DNA from: Chryseobacterium jejuense
GTDB taxonomy: Bacteria > Bacteroidota > Bacteroidia > Flavobacteriales > Weeksellaceae
DNA: 64,000 bases
NCBI RefSeq assembly: GCF_017877355.1
Contig: NZ_JAGIPR010000015.1
Coordinates: 1-64,000 of the forward strand
Direction of reading: 5' to 3'
Positions within the stretch are counted from its first letter, which is position 1. The number at the start of each line of letters is the position of its first letter. The position numbers were made by a program, and so were the translations under genes. Positions 41,818-50,536 of the stretch are shown here, one piece after another. The notes below the pieces were generated by a model. The model was not told where the DNA came from. It made no database searches and worked only from the letters and a program-made list of their open reading frames with translations.

Positions 41818-42969
41818 ATGAGATATCATCTATCGGGAAACATCCCACTAAAAAGGCATACAGTCTTTAAATCTCCGGAAGATAAATTTTACTATGAACA
41901 GCTTTTCGGAACGGAAGGTTTTCATGGGATCTCTTCTCTATTGTACCATATTCACCGCCCTACACAGATAAAATCAATCGGGGAACCGAGAGATGTAACT
42001 CCTAAAATTGCGGTGGATAAAAACATTACACCAAGAATGTTCAAAGGAATGAATGTAACTCCTGAAGATGATTTCATGGACAGCCGTAAGATTCTTTTGA
42101 TGAATAATGATCTGAAAATGGGATTGGCAAAGCCAAGAAAATCGATGGATTATTTCTACAAAAATGCAGAATGCGACGAACTTTTATTCGTACATGAAGG
42201 CACCGGAATTTTAAAAACTTTTGTGGGAGACCTTGAATTTGCAACCGGCGATTATCTTATTATTCCAAGAGGAACTATTTACCAGGTAGAATTACAATCT
42301 GAAAATACTGTATTCTTTGTATTGGAAAGCCACTCTCCTATTTACACTCCGAAAAGATATAGAAATGAATTCGGGCAGCTTTTGGAACATTCCCCGTTCT
42401 GCGAAAGAGACATTATTGCTCCTACTTTCAAAGAACCTAAGGATGAAAAAGGAGAATTCTTAATTAAAGTAAAAAAAGAAAACCAGATCACCGACTTTAT
42501 TTATGCAACACATCCATTTGATGTTGTAGGCTGGGACGGCTATTTCTATCCTTATAAATTTAATATCAAAAACTTTGAACCTATTACGGGAAGAATTCAC
42601 CAACCGCCACCGGTTCACCAGAATTTTGAAGCCCATAATTTTGTAGTATGTTCATTCTGCGCAAGAATGTATGATTACCATCCAATGGCTATTCCTGCCC
42701 CTTACAATCACTCGAATATTGATTCTGATGAGGTATTATTCTACACAGAAGGTGACTTCATGAGCCGTAATCATATCGACTTAATGGACTTCACTCTTCA
42801 CCCTGGCGGAATTGTTCACGGGCCACATCCGGGAGCTATGGAAAGAAGTATTGGTAAAAAATTCACGGAAGAATATGCTGTAATGGTAGACCCTTTCCGT
42901 CCGTTAAAAATTACGGAAGAAGCTTTAAAAGTGGAAGATCCGTCTTACAAAACTTCATGGTTAGAATAA
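41818..42969 (+). CDS. hmgA: Homogentisate 1,2-dioxygenase
   Basis: This 383-residue cupin-fold iron(II) enzyme opens the homogentisate ring to maleylacetoacetate in tyrosine degradation. Recognisable parts are YHLSGNIPLKRHTVFKSPED at the start, the first cupin (ELLFVHEGTGILKTFVGDLE) and the C-terminal region AIPAPYNHSNIDSDEVLFYT with HPGGIVHGPHPGAMERSIG, where the His/Glu iron ligands lie (ligand positions inferred). It is shorter than the eukaryotic form (about 445), as in the bacterial short type. It has its own promoter; hppD and fahA are 4.6 and 6.3 kb downstream. Confidence 0.92.
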   Translation: MRYHLSGNIPLKRHTVFKSPEDKFYYEQLFGTEGFHGISSLLYHIHRPTQIKSIGEPRDVTPKIAVDKNITPRMFKGMNVTPEDDFMDSRKILLMNNDLKMGLAKPRKSMDYFYKNAECDELLFVHEGTGILKTFVGDLEFATGDYLIIPRGTIYQVELQSENTVFFVLESHSPIYTPKRYRNEFGQLLEHSPFCERDIIAPTFKEPKDEKGEFLIKVKKENQITDFIYATHPFDVVGWDGYFYPYKFNIKNFEPITGRIHQPPPVHQNFEAHNFVVCSFCARMYDYHPMAIPAPYNHSNIDSDEVLFYTEGDFMSRNHIDLMDFTLHPGGIVHGPHPGAMERSIGKKFTEEYAVMVDPFRPLKITEEALKVEDPSYKTSWLE

Positions 42970-43008
42970 GATGCTTTTACAACGAAATTCTCTTAACTGA
43001 TTAATTTC

Positions 43009-43180
43009 AACCACAAAAGATTTAAACACTTAAGTTTCATAAAGTAAAATAATGCTTTTCAAAAAAGAACACCTAACGTATTGAAAATCGAAGATTTTCT
43101 TCTGAAGTGCACTTATATTCAATATTTTTTAAAACTTACTTAGATGAACTAAAGTGTTTAAAATAAAAGCTTATGTGGTT
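43009..43180. repeat. 172-bp gene-less element with inverted ends (MITE-like)
   Basis: The left end AACCACAAAAGATTTAAACA (43009 on) and the right end, reverse-complemented, AACCACATAAGCTTTTATTT followed by TAAACACTT (to 43180) are inverted copies with a small insertion. The AACCACAAAAG tip is the same as the 20-bp ends of the element at 50537-51021. The interior has no open frame. It fills much of the 415-base gap after hmgA; the rest holds the terminator at 43253 and a promoter at 43294. Confidence 0.65.
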
Positions 43181-43252
43181 AAAAAGAAGATAGATTTATT
43201 TAAAACTAAAGAACTTACAGAATTTCAGATAAAACTATTACTGAATACATAT

Positions 43253-43291
43253 AAAAGACGCTTTAAATCCTTTATTTAAAGCGTCTTTTTT
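43253..43291. terminator. Terminator upstream of the first CoA-transferase gene
   Basis: AAAAGACGCTTTAAAT (43253-43268) and ATTTAAAGCGTCTTTT (43274-43289) are perfect 16-bp arms with a five-base loop and a T run. It probably ends the hmgA transcript, 280 bp downstream of the stop. A -7 element TAGATTTG (43294-43301) follows at once and may serve the gene at 43385. Confidence 0.85.
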
Positions 43292-43384
43292 CGTAGATTT
43301 GTAAGGTATGGTTCACATATATGACCATCATTATTTTTCATGACGCATCCTAAGTAATGGTGGTTTAATAAAAATCAATATTAC

Positions 43385-44890
43385 ATGTTAGAAAGAATCA
43401 GATTAGAAAGTCTACACGAAAAAGTAACTACAGCAGAAAATGCTGTAAAAATGATTAAAGACGGTATGACCATTGGGTCCAGCGGCTTTACAAAAGCAGG
43501 TGACAGCAAAGCTATTTTGCCGGCACTGGCTGAAAGAGGAAAAACAGAAGATCTTAAAGTCACTTTAATGACCGGGGCTTCGCTGGGACACGGCACAGAC
43601 GGGAAACTGGCGGAAGCTAATGTCTTAAAGAAAAGAATGCCGTTTCAGGTAGACCCTACTTTAAGGAACAAAATCAATAAAGGTGAAATTCTCTTCATCG
43701 ATCAGCATTTAAGTGAAAGTGCCGAACTTCTTCACACCAAAAATCTTCAAAGCATTGACGTAGCTATTATTGAAGCTGCCTATATTGAAAGAGACGGAAG
43801 TATTGTTCCTACTACATCAGTAGGAAATTCAGTGACGTTTGCAGCTTTGGCTAAGAAAGTCATCATTGAAATCAATACGGAAGTTCCGGAAGAAGTCTAT
43901 GGCATCCACGATATTTATCAGGCTGAAGATTACCCTTACAGAAATGTTATCCCTATTGTCGCCCCGTGGAACAAAATCGGAAGAAAAAGTATCCCTGTTG
44001 ATCCCAATAAAATTGAAGCCATTGTTTTCACCAACCTTAAAGACAGCCCGGCAGATATTGCAGAGCCGGACGAAAAGACAACCGCTATTGCCAAACATCT
44101 TCTTAATTTCTTTGAAAATGAAGTTCACTTGGGACGTCTTACAGACAGATTACTTCCCCTTCAGGCAGGTATCGGTAAAGTAGCCAATGCAGTGCTTACA
44201 GGATTTAAAGACAGTAATTTTTATGACTTAACCATGTTCTCAGAGGTTCTTCAGGACAGCACCTTTGATCTGATCGATTCCGGGAAATTAAGTTTTGCAT
44301 CTGCATCGTCTATTACGGTTTCTCAGGAGTGCTATGAAAGAGTGTTAGGGAACCTTTCAAAATATAAAGATAAATTTGTTTTAAGACCTCAGAATATTTC
44401 CAATACACCCGGACTGATCAGAAGATTGGGAGTAATAGCCATCAATACTGCCATTGAATTTGACATCTATGGAAATGTAAACTCTACCCATATCGGCGGA
44501 ACAAAAATTATGAACGGAATCGGAGGTTCCGGAGATTTTGCAAGAAATGCTTACTTAAGCATTTTTGTGACGCAAGCAGCTTCCAAAGAAAACAAGATTT
44601 CACACGTCCTTCCCATGGTTTCTCACACAGACCACACAGAACATGACGTTGATATTTTGGTTACCGATGTAGGATTAGCTGATTTAAGAGGATTAGCACC
44701 AAGAGAAAGAGCTCAAAAAATCATAGATAATTGTGTTCATCCGGATTACAAAGAAGAATTACAGTCTTATTTTGACAGAGCCTGTGAACGTGGCGGGCAT
44801 ACTCCGCACTTGCTGGAAGAGGCATTCAGCTGGCATTTACGATTCTCCGAAACCGGAAGCATGAAACAGAAAGTAGAAGTTTCCAATTAG
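43385..44890 (+). CDS. Acetyl-CoA hydrolase/transferase, succinyl-CoA:acetate CoA-transferase type
   Basis: The 501-residue enzyme fits the AarC/Cat1-type CoA-transferases in length and pattern: VKMIKDGMTIGSSGFTKAGD at the start, QAGIGKVANAVLTGFKDSNF, the active-site Glu in MFSEVLQDSTFDLI, and GGSGDFARNAYLSI near the C-terminus. Such enzymes move CoA between succinyl-CoA and acetate. Its place among tyrosine-degradation genes suggests a role in dealing with short acids made there (inference). A second, shorter homologue follows. Confidence 0.87.
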   Translation: MLERIRLESLHEKVTTAENAVKMIKDGMTIGSSGFTKAGDSKAILPALAERGKTEDLKVTLMTGASLGHGTDGKLAEANVLKKRMPFQVDPTLRNKINKGEILFIDQHLSESAELLHTKNLQSIDVAIIEAAYIERDGSIVPTTSVGNSVTFAALAKKVIIEINTEVPEEVYGIHDIYQAEDYPYRNVIPIVAPWNKIGRKSIPVDPNKIEAIVFTNLKDSPADIAEPDEKTTAIAKHLLNFFENEVHLGRLTDRLLPLQAGIGKVANAVLTGFKDSNFYDLTMFSEVLQDSTFDLIDSGKLSFASASSITVSQECYERVLGNLSKYKDKFVLRPQNISNTPGLIRRLGVIAINTAIEFDIYGNVNSTHIGGTKIMNGIGGSGDFARNAYLSIFVTQAASKENKISHVLPMVSHTDHTEHDVDILVTDVGLADLRGLAPRERAQKIIDNCVHPDYKEELQSYFDRACERGGHTPHLLEEAFSWHLRFSETGSMKQKVEVSN

Positions 44891-44919
44891 CAAATTTTAC
44901 TGGCTTCGAAAAATCAATA

Positions 44920-44957
44920 AAAGGATCAGATGGTATGCATTTGATCCTTTATTTTTT
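44920..44957 (+). terminator. Terminator after the first CoA-transferase gene
   Basis: AAAGGATCA (44920-44928) and TGATCCTTT (44942-44950) with a 13-base loop, then ATTTTTT. Confidence 0.78.
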
Positions 44958-45110
44958 ATTAAATTTATGTGATTCTTTACTATGATAAAAGTCTTTTAAT
45001 ATCACTTACAATATTTAAAATAAATAGAGATTTTAAAGGTATCTTTAAGAGAGGTTAGACACTTTATGAAATAGAAATTAGTCAGGAATTTTATAATAAA
45101 ACGATAAAAT

Positions 45111-46385
45111 ATGAATAATTACATCAGCGCAGAAGAAGCGATATCTACGATAAAAAGCGGTAACCGTGTGTTTTTCCACGGCAGCGCATGTACTCCCAAT
45201 TATCTGATTGATGAAATGGCAAGACAGGCTCATAGATTAGACAATGTAGAAGTGGTTTCTATTACCCTACAGGGAAATATAGAAATTGCAAAACCAGAGT
45301 ACAAAGACAAATTCTTTATCAATTCCTTATTCGTATCTACGCCGGTTCGGGATGCTGTAAATTCAGACAGAGGTGACTTTGTTCCTGTATTTTTAAGTGA
45401 AATTCCTATTTTATTCAGAAAAAATATACTTCCACTGGATGTTGCACTGGTAACTGTTTCTCCACCGGACAGACATGGTTTCTGTACATTAGGAACCTCT
45501 GTGGATATTGCAAGAGCAGCAGTAGATACTGCGAAAATCATTATTGCAATAGTTAACCCAAGGATGCCGCGAACTCATGGTGACGGAATGATTCACATCA
45601 ACAGAATTCATAAACTGGTTTGGCATGAAGAAGAGCTTCACACGGTAGATTACAGTTCCAAAGTCGGCCCTGAAGAAATGCTGGTAGGAAAAAATGTAGC
45701 TGAACTTATTGAAGACCGTTCTACACTACAAATGGGTATCGGAACTATTCCTGATGCCGTTTTAAAATGTTTACACAACCACAAAGATCTTGGTATTCAC
45801 ACAGAAATGCTGAGTGACGGAGTGATAGACCTTATTCAGAATGATGTAATCAATAATAAATACAAAGGCTACAACGACAATAAAACCATTACCAGCTTCT
45901 GTTTTGGAACCAGAAAGTTGTATGATTATGTGGATGACAATACGGTCTTTGCTTTCAGAGATGTAAGTGAAGTTAATTTCCCGATCAATATCATGAAGAA
46001 CAAAAAACTGGCAGCCATTAACTCTGCGATTGAAATTGATCTTACCGGACAAGTATGTGCCGATTCTATCGGCACCTTACAATACAGTGGAATCGGTGGT
46101 CAGATGGACTTTATGCGCGGAGCTGCTTTAAGTGAGGACGGAAAACCTATCATTGCCATCACTTCAAGAACCAAAAAAGGAATTTCAAGGATTGTTCCTT
46201 TCCTGAAACAAGGTGCAGGTGTAGTTACCACAAGAGGCCATATCCATTATGTGGTTACAGAATACGGAACTGCCTACCTGTATGGCAAAAACCTTCGTCA
46301 GAGAGCACAGGAGCTCATTAGTATTGCTCATCCTGATGATAGGAAAATGCTTGAAAGAGCTGCTTTCGAAAGGTTTAAGCACTGA
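45111..46385 (+). CDS. Acetyl-CoA hydrolase/transferase family protein (4-hydroxybutyrate CoA-transferase-like)
   Basis: This 424-residue enzyme belongs to the same CoA-transferase superfamily as the preceding gene but to the shorter branch. It has ISAEEAISTIKSGNRVFFHG at the start, LQMGIGTIPDAVLKCL, the catalytic Glu in GIHTEMLSDGVIDLI, and GGQMDFMRGAALSEDG. The branch includes 4-hydroxybutyrate CoA-transferases and uncharacterised acetate-linked enzymes. The acceptor is unknown. It has a separate transcript, since a terminator lies between the two. Confidence 0.85.
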   Translation: MNNYISAEEAISTIKSGNRVFFHGSACTPNYLIDEMARQAHRLDNVEVVSITLQGNIEIAKPEYKDKFFINSLFVSTPVRDAVNSDRGDFVPVFLSEIPILFRKNILPLDVALVTVSPPDRHGFCTLGTSVDIARAAVDTAKIIIAIVNPRMPRTHGDGMIHINRIHKLVWHEEELHTVDYSSKVGPEEMLVGKNVAELIEDRSTLQMGIGTIPDAVLKCLHNHKDLGIHTEMLSDGVIDLIQNDVINNKYKGYNDNKTITSFCFGTRKLYDYVDDNTVFAFRDVSEVNFPINIMKNKKLAAINSAIEIDLTGQVCADSIGTLQYSGIGGQMDFMRGAALSEDGKPIIAITSRTKKGISRIVPFLKQGAGVVTTRGHIHYVVTEYGTAYLYGKNLRQRAQELISIAHPDDRKMLERAAFERFKH

Positions 46386-46523
46386 TAATCAAATAGTAAT
46401 ATATTTTAACTTTAATTTTTATTTAGAATTTAAAAATATATCTTTAACTTATACCAAGAAATCATAAAAAAGCCCTAATATTTTGGCAGTATTTTTGATA
46501 AAAACCTTTCTAAAACAAGGAAA

Positions 46524-47318
46524 TTGAAGACTATATATAATTCGATACGAGAAGAAGTTGTAAAGCATTCGAAGGTAAGGAATTCTGTTTTGGGGAATGT
46601 GAATGAATGGAAGAGAAGCCATTATATTATTCTTTCTGAAATTATTAAAGATGAACTATCTGATGCGGAAGAACTTAAAGGAGGTAAAAAATTTGAGATC
46701 GGGAATACGATTTCACACGTTACCTTACAGCGTTTTTTTGAAAACGATTATCAGGATAAAACCCACAGTGATTTAAGATTCTTAAAAACGCTGGATAAAA
46801 TTTGCATTTTTTTGGGCTACAAAGACCTTAATGACTATATCCTTTCCGTAAGGCACAAGAACCCGAAACAACATAGCTCAGACGATCTGTCATTGGCCAC
46901 ACAGATGGTGTATGATTACTGTGCTATGGCTTTTGAATTTTATAAACAATTCCCAAGCCACCATACAGAGCTTTTTAAGGACTTGGTATTTGAGGATTCT
47001 CCGTTTTTAGAACGAGCTTCACAATTCAGTAAAGAACTATGCAATAAAGACTTTCATCTGGTCACAAAAAACAATCGTTCCAACTATGAAGTTTTTGACA
47101 TTCACATTGTTACTGATGAACCAGACAAAAAAATACTAGAGGCTCAGGAGTTTTGGAATCTTCTATTTAAAGTAGGTGAAACCGGAGAAGAACACTTTGT
47201 CAACCAACTCAGTACACAAATTTATTTCATCAAAAAGATTGATAATACCTGGAAAATCTGGGACAATTACAATCCGGATGCAGGAAGATTAAACAAAAAA
47301 ATAGAAACAGTATCATAA
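46524..47318 (+). CDS. Hypothetical protein with a conserved Bacteroidota N-terminal domain
   Basis: The 264-residue soluble protein begins with a TTG codon (MKTIYNSIREEVVKHSKVRN), the only start matching the domain. The N-terminal 110 residues (EIGNTISHVTLQRFFENDYQ, DLRFLKTLDKICIFLGYKDL) look like a helical DNA-binding-type domain I have seen at the N-terminus of many Flavobacteriia proteins; its function is not known to me. The C-terminal part (QIYFIKKIDNTWKIWDNYNP) has a SnoaL/NTF2-like look. It may be a regulator. Confidence 0.6.
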   Translation: MKTIYNSIREEVVKHSKVRNSVLGNVNEWKRSHYIILSEIIKDELSDAEELKGGKKFEIGNTISHVTLQRFFENDYQDKTHSDLRFLKTLDKICIFLGYKDLNDYILSVRHKNPKQHSSDDLSLATQMVYDYCAMAFEFYKQFPSHHTELFKDLVFEDSPFLERASQFSKELCNKDFHLVTKNNRSNYEVFDIHIVTDEPDKKILEAQEFWNLLFKVGETGEEHFVNQLSTQIYFIKKIDNTWKIWDNYNPDAGRLNKKIETVS

Positions 47319-47321
47319 GAA

Positions 47322-47350
47322 GAAAGCCGCAGATAATCTCTGTGGCTTTC
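47322..47350 (+). terminator. Hairpin after the hypothetical gene
   Basis: GAAAGCC-GCAGA (47322-47333) and TCTGT-GGCTTTC (47338-47350) pair around a short loop four bases after the stop. The T run is not adjacent (it is about 12 bases later), so termination may be weak. Confidence 0.5.
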
Positions 47351-47554
47351 ATGTTCGAAATATTTTTTTTCTCACTTGTTTTTTGTATTACAAATGTAGG
47401 CAGCTTATTTCAAACTTAAGAAACTTAAATATACTTAAGTGAACACTTCTTGAACTTTATGTTAAATATATTCAATGAATAGACCGTAATATTTTCGCTA
47501 TATCCAAGAATTTTGTAATTTGCATACCAATAAAATAAAAGTAAAAGAGAAAAT

Positions 47555-48685
47555 ATGTCAACACTTACATTTGCCGAGAAAATTGCTCAAGCAGAAAATT
47601 TCTTACCGATTAACGGTACAGATTATATTGAGTTTTATGTAGGAAATGCAAAACAGGCTGCCCATTATTACAAAACCGCATTCGGTTTTCAGTCTGTAGC
47701 ATATGCGGGTCCCGAAACAGGAGTTAGAGACCGTGCATCTTATGTGCTTCAACAGGGAAAAATCAGATTGGTACTTACAACAGGGCTTAAATCTGACTCT
47801 TTTATCAGCGAACACGTAAAAAAACATGGTGACGGAGTAAAAATTTTGGCACTTTGGGTAGATGATGCATATGAAGCTTTCGAAGAAACTACTAAAAGAG
47901 GTGGAAAACCTTATTTAGAGCCAGTAACTTTAACTGATGAGCATGGTGAAGTAAGAATGTCCGGAATTTATACGTACGGAGAAACTGTTCACATGTTTAT
48001 AGAAAGAAAAAATTACAACGGAGCTTTCATGCCCGGGTATGAAAAATGGGAAAGCGACTACAAGCCTGAAGAAGCTGGTTTATTGTATGTAGACCACTGC
48101 GTAGGAAACGTAGACTGGAACAGAATGATTCCTACTGTAGAATGGTATGAAAAAGTAATGGGATTTGTAAACATCCTTTCGTTTGATGATAAGCAGATCA
48201 ACACAGAATATTCTGCATTGATGTCTAAAGTAATGTCTAACGGAAACGGATATGCAAAATTCCCTATTAACGAGCCTGCAGAAGGTAAAAAGAAATCTCA
48301 GGTAGAAGAATATCTTGATTTCTACGAAGGAGAAGGTGTACAGCACATCGCTGTAGCAACAAAAGATATTATTCATACCGTAACTCAGCTTAAAAAACGT
48401 GGTGTAGAGTTCCTTTCTGCTCCACCGGAAGCGTATTACGACATGGTTCCTGAAAGAGTAGGCCATATTGATGAAGATCTTAAAAAACTTCAGGACTTAG
48501 GTATACTTATTGATCATGATGAAGAAGGATATCTGTTACAGATCTTTACGAAGCCTGTAGAAGACCGTCCTACTCTATTCTTCGAAATCATTGAAAGACA
48601 TGGTGCACAGAGTTTTGGTGCCGGAAACTTCAAAGCATTGTTCGAAGCATTAGAAAGAGAGCAGGAAAGAAGAGGAAATCTTTAA
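47555..48685 (+). CDS. hppD: 4-hydroxyphenylpyruvate dioxygenase
   Basis: The 376-residue enzyme is made of two glyoxalase-fold halves (about 20-160 and 175-350). The iron ligands sit in YVDHCVGNVDW, GVQHIAVATKD and FFEIIERHGAQSFGAGNF (His, His, Glu). It turns 4-hydroxyphenylpyruvate into homogentisate with O2, decarboxylating and migrating the side chain; the product is used by HmgA. The length is normal. It is followed by a strong terminator. Confidence 0.94.
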   Translation: MSTLTFAEKIAQAENFLPINGTDYIEFYVGNAKQAAHYYKTAFGFQSVAYAGPETGVRDRASYVLQQGKIRLVLTTGLKSDSFISEHVKKHGDGVKILALWVDDAYEAFEETTKRGGKPYLEPVTLTDEHGEVRMSGIYTYGETVHMFIERKNYNGAFMPGYEKWESDYKPEEAGLLYVDHCVGNVDWNRMIPTVEWYEKVMGFVNILSFDDKQINTEYSALMSKVMSNGNGYAKFPINEPAEGKKKSQVEEYLDFYEGEGVQHIAVATKDIIHTVTQLKKRGVEFLSAPPEAYYDMVPERVGHIDEDLKKLQDLGILIDHDEEGYLLQIFTKPVEDRPTLFFEIIERHGAQSFGAGNFKALFEALEREQERRGNL

Positions 48686-48704
48686 TTTTACAACCAAAAA
48701 TATT

Positions 48705-48743
48705 AAGTTTTGTCAGGATGCAGGGTTCTGACAAAACTTTTTT
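48705..48743 (+). terminator. Strong hairpin between hppD and the next gene
   Basis: AAGTTTTGTCAG (48705-48716) and CTGACAAAACTT (48728-48739) are perfect 12-bp arms followed by T. The next start codon is only 16 bases away and there is no visible promoter between, so the hairpin may be an attenuator or processing site. Confidence 0.82.
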
Positions 48744-48758
48744 ATAAAACACAGCATA

Positions 48759-49220
48759 ATGAGAAAACTTTTAATTGGAATTTTATTCTTTGGAACCTTA
48801 GGTGTAAAAGCACAATACGGATCCCTGAATGCAATTCTGGACAGACTTGAAGCAAGAAAAGGTATCAATCAGAATCTTGAAAAGGTAGATATCGACAACA
48901 AAAAGTTTGTTTTCATTAAAGATGAAGCAGACCATACGGAAAGAGATTTTATTGTTTTCAAAGGGAACAATGCAACCTATGTGGAGGTTTTTGATGATAA
49001 AGCTACCGGAGAAAGCAGCTCTAATGTTTTTAGCGGTGATATTGTCAGAAAAAAGAACATCATTTCCTTAAGGGCAGATGTACTTGAAGGCAAGAAAATT
49101 CCAATGCCTGTCACCAAAACGCTATTGCTTACCCAACAGGACAATATTCTCTACCTCATTGATGTTAATACCAGAGATCGATGGATTGATGAAGCTTCCT
49201 ACTCAAAAAAGGCAAAATAA
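48759..49220 (+). CDS. Hypothetical secreted protein
   Basis: The 153-residue protein has a signal peptide (about 1-19, FGTLGVKAQ) and a small domain (IDNKKFVFIKDEADHTERDF, VEVFDDKATGESSSNVFSGD). I recognise no family. It lies between hppD and fahA in the same direction, so it may be co-transcribed with them, though a link with tyrosine degradation is not evident. Confidence 0.7.
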   Translation: MRKLLIGILFFGTLGVKAQYGSLNAILDRLEARKGINQNLEKVDIDNKKFVFIKDEADHTERDFIVFKGNNATYVEVFDDKATGESSSNVFSGDIVRKKNIISLRADVLEGKKIPMPVTKTLLLTQQDNILYLIDVNTRDRWIDEASYSKKAK

Positions 49221-49277
49221 ACATCTTAGGGGAAAGTTTCTCAGGATGATATTTTAATCTAACTAAAATCTAAACTT

Positions 49278-50525
49278 ATGAAATCATTTGTAGACTATTC
49301 CTCAAACTCGGATTTTTCTATACACAATATTCCTTTCGGAGTAGCAGTATTCAACAAAGAATACATCGGATGCTGCACAAGAATCGGAGATCAGGTTATT
49401 GATCTTGCCACCCTTCATGATCTTGGCTATTTTGAAGACATTGAAGGAATGGACGACAATGTTTTTGAAGCCTACACGATCAATGAATTTATCGAATTGG
49501 GCAAACCTGTTACCAATGCAGTTCGTACAAAAATCCAAGCATTATTACAGGAAGGTTCAATATTATCAAAAGACCAAAAAACAATTGAAGAGGCATTTTA
49601 TGACCTTGATAAGGTAAAAATGATGATGCCGGTTCACATTCCAAACTATACGGATTTCTACAGCAGCATTGAACACGCTACCAACGTAGGAAAAATGTTA
49701 CGTGATCCTGCCAACGCTTTATTACCTAACTGGAAACACTTACCAGTAGGTTACCACGGAAGAGCTTCCTCTATTGTTGTTTCAGGAACGGATATCAACC
49801 GTCCAAAAGGTCAGATGAAACCTGCTGATGCTGATAAACCGGTTTTCGGACCATGTAAACAATTGGATTTTGAACTGGAAATGGCTTTCATCGTCAACAA
49901 AAATACGGAGATGGGAGAAAGTATTTCTACTAAAGATGCTGAAGATGCGATCTTCGGAATGGTAATATTCAACGACTGGTCTGCAAGAGATATTCAAGCT
50001 TGGGAATATGCTCCGCTTGGACCATTCCTTGCGAAAAACTTCGGTTCATCTATTTCTCCATGGGTCGTTACTCTTGAGGCTTTGGCACCATTCAGAACCT
50101 CTTCCCCTACACAGGATCCTGAAGTTTTAGATTATTTAAAATTTGAAGGTGATAAAAACTACGATATCAACCTTGAAGTATACATACAGCCTGAAAACGG
50201 AGAGCACAACCTGATCTGCGAAAGCAACTACAAATACATGTACTGGAATATGAACCAACAACTGGCTCACCACACCATCAACGGATGCAACATGGAAGTG
50301 GGAGATATGTATGCCAGCGGTACCATTTCAGGAAGTGATCCTAAATCTTTCGGTTCTTTGATGGAATTAACATGGAGAGGCCAAAATCCTTTATCATTAA
50401 GCAACGGTGAAGAAAGAAAATTCATTGAAGATAATGATACGGTTACCATGACAGCTTGGGCTGAAAAAGATGGGGTGAGAGTAGGCTTCGGTGAAGTTTC
50501 AGGTAAAATTATCCCAACACTTTAA
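49278..50525 (+). CDS. fahA: Fumarylacetoacetase
   Basis: The 415-residue hydrolase cleaves fumarylacetoacetate to fumarate and acetoacetate, the last step of tyrosine degradation. The N-terminal domain (FSIHNIPFGVAVFNKEYIGC) and the catalytic domain (DFYSSIEHATNVGKM with Asp/His, PVGYHGRASSIV, LDFELEMAFIV, FNDWSARDIQAWEYAPLGPF) are complete. Metal ligands are the Asp and two Glu/Asp in these motifs. Length is as in the FAH family (about 420). The element with inverted ends begins 12 bases after its stop. Confidence 0.94.
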   Translation: MKSFVDYSSNSDFSIHNIPFGVAVFNKEYIGCCTRIGDQVIDLATLHDLGYFEDIEGMDDNVFEAYTINEFIELGKPVTNAVRTKIQALLQEGSILSKDQKTIEEAFYDLDKVKMMMPVHIPNYTDFYSSIEHATNVGKMLRDPANALLPNWKHLPVGYHGRASSIVVSGTDINRPKGQMKPADADKPVFGPCKQLDFELEMAFIVNKNTEMGESISTKDAEDAIFGMVIFNDWSARDIQAWEYAPLGPFLAKNFGSSISPWVVTLEALAPFRTSSPTQDPEVLDYLKFEGDKNYDINLEVYIQPENGEHNLICESNYKYMYWNMNQQLAHHTINGCNMEVGDMYASGTISGSDPKSFGSLMELTWRGQNPLSLSNGEERKFIEDNDTVTMTAWAEKDGVRVGFGEVSGKIIPTL

Positions 50526-50536
50526 AAATAAGATTG

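Noticed and set aside
47430-47455. AAGTGAACACTT palindrome before hppD as an operator
   Set aside because: Only five bases per arm match and similar CTTAAG/AAGTG runs occur around it; not distinct from AT-rich background.
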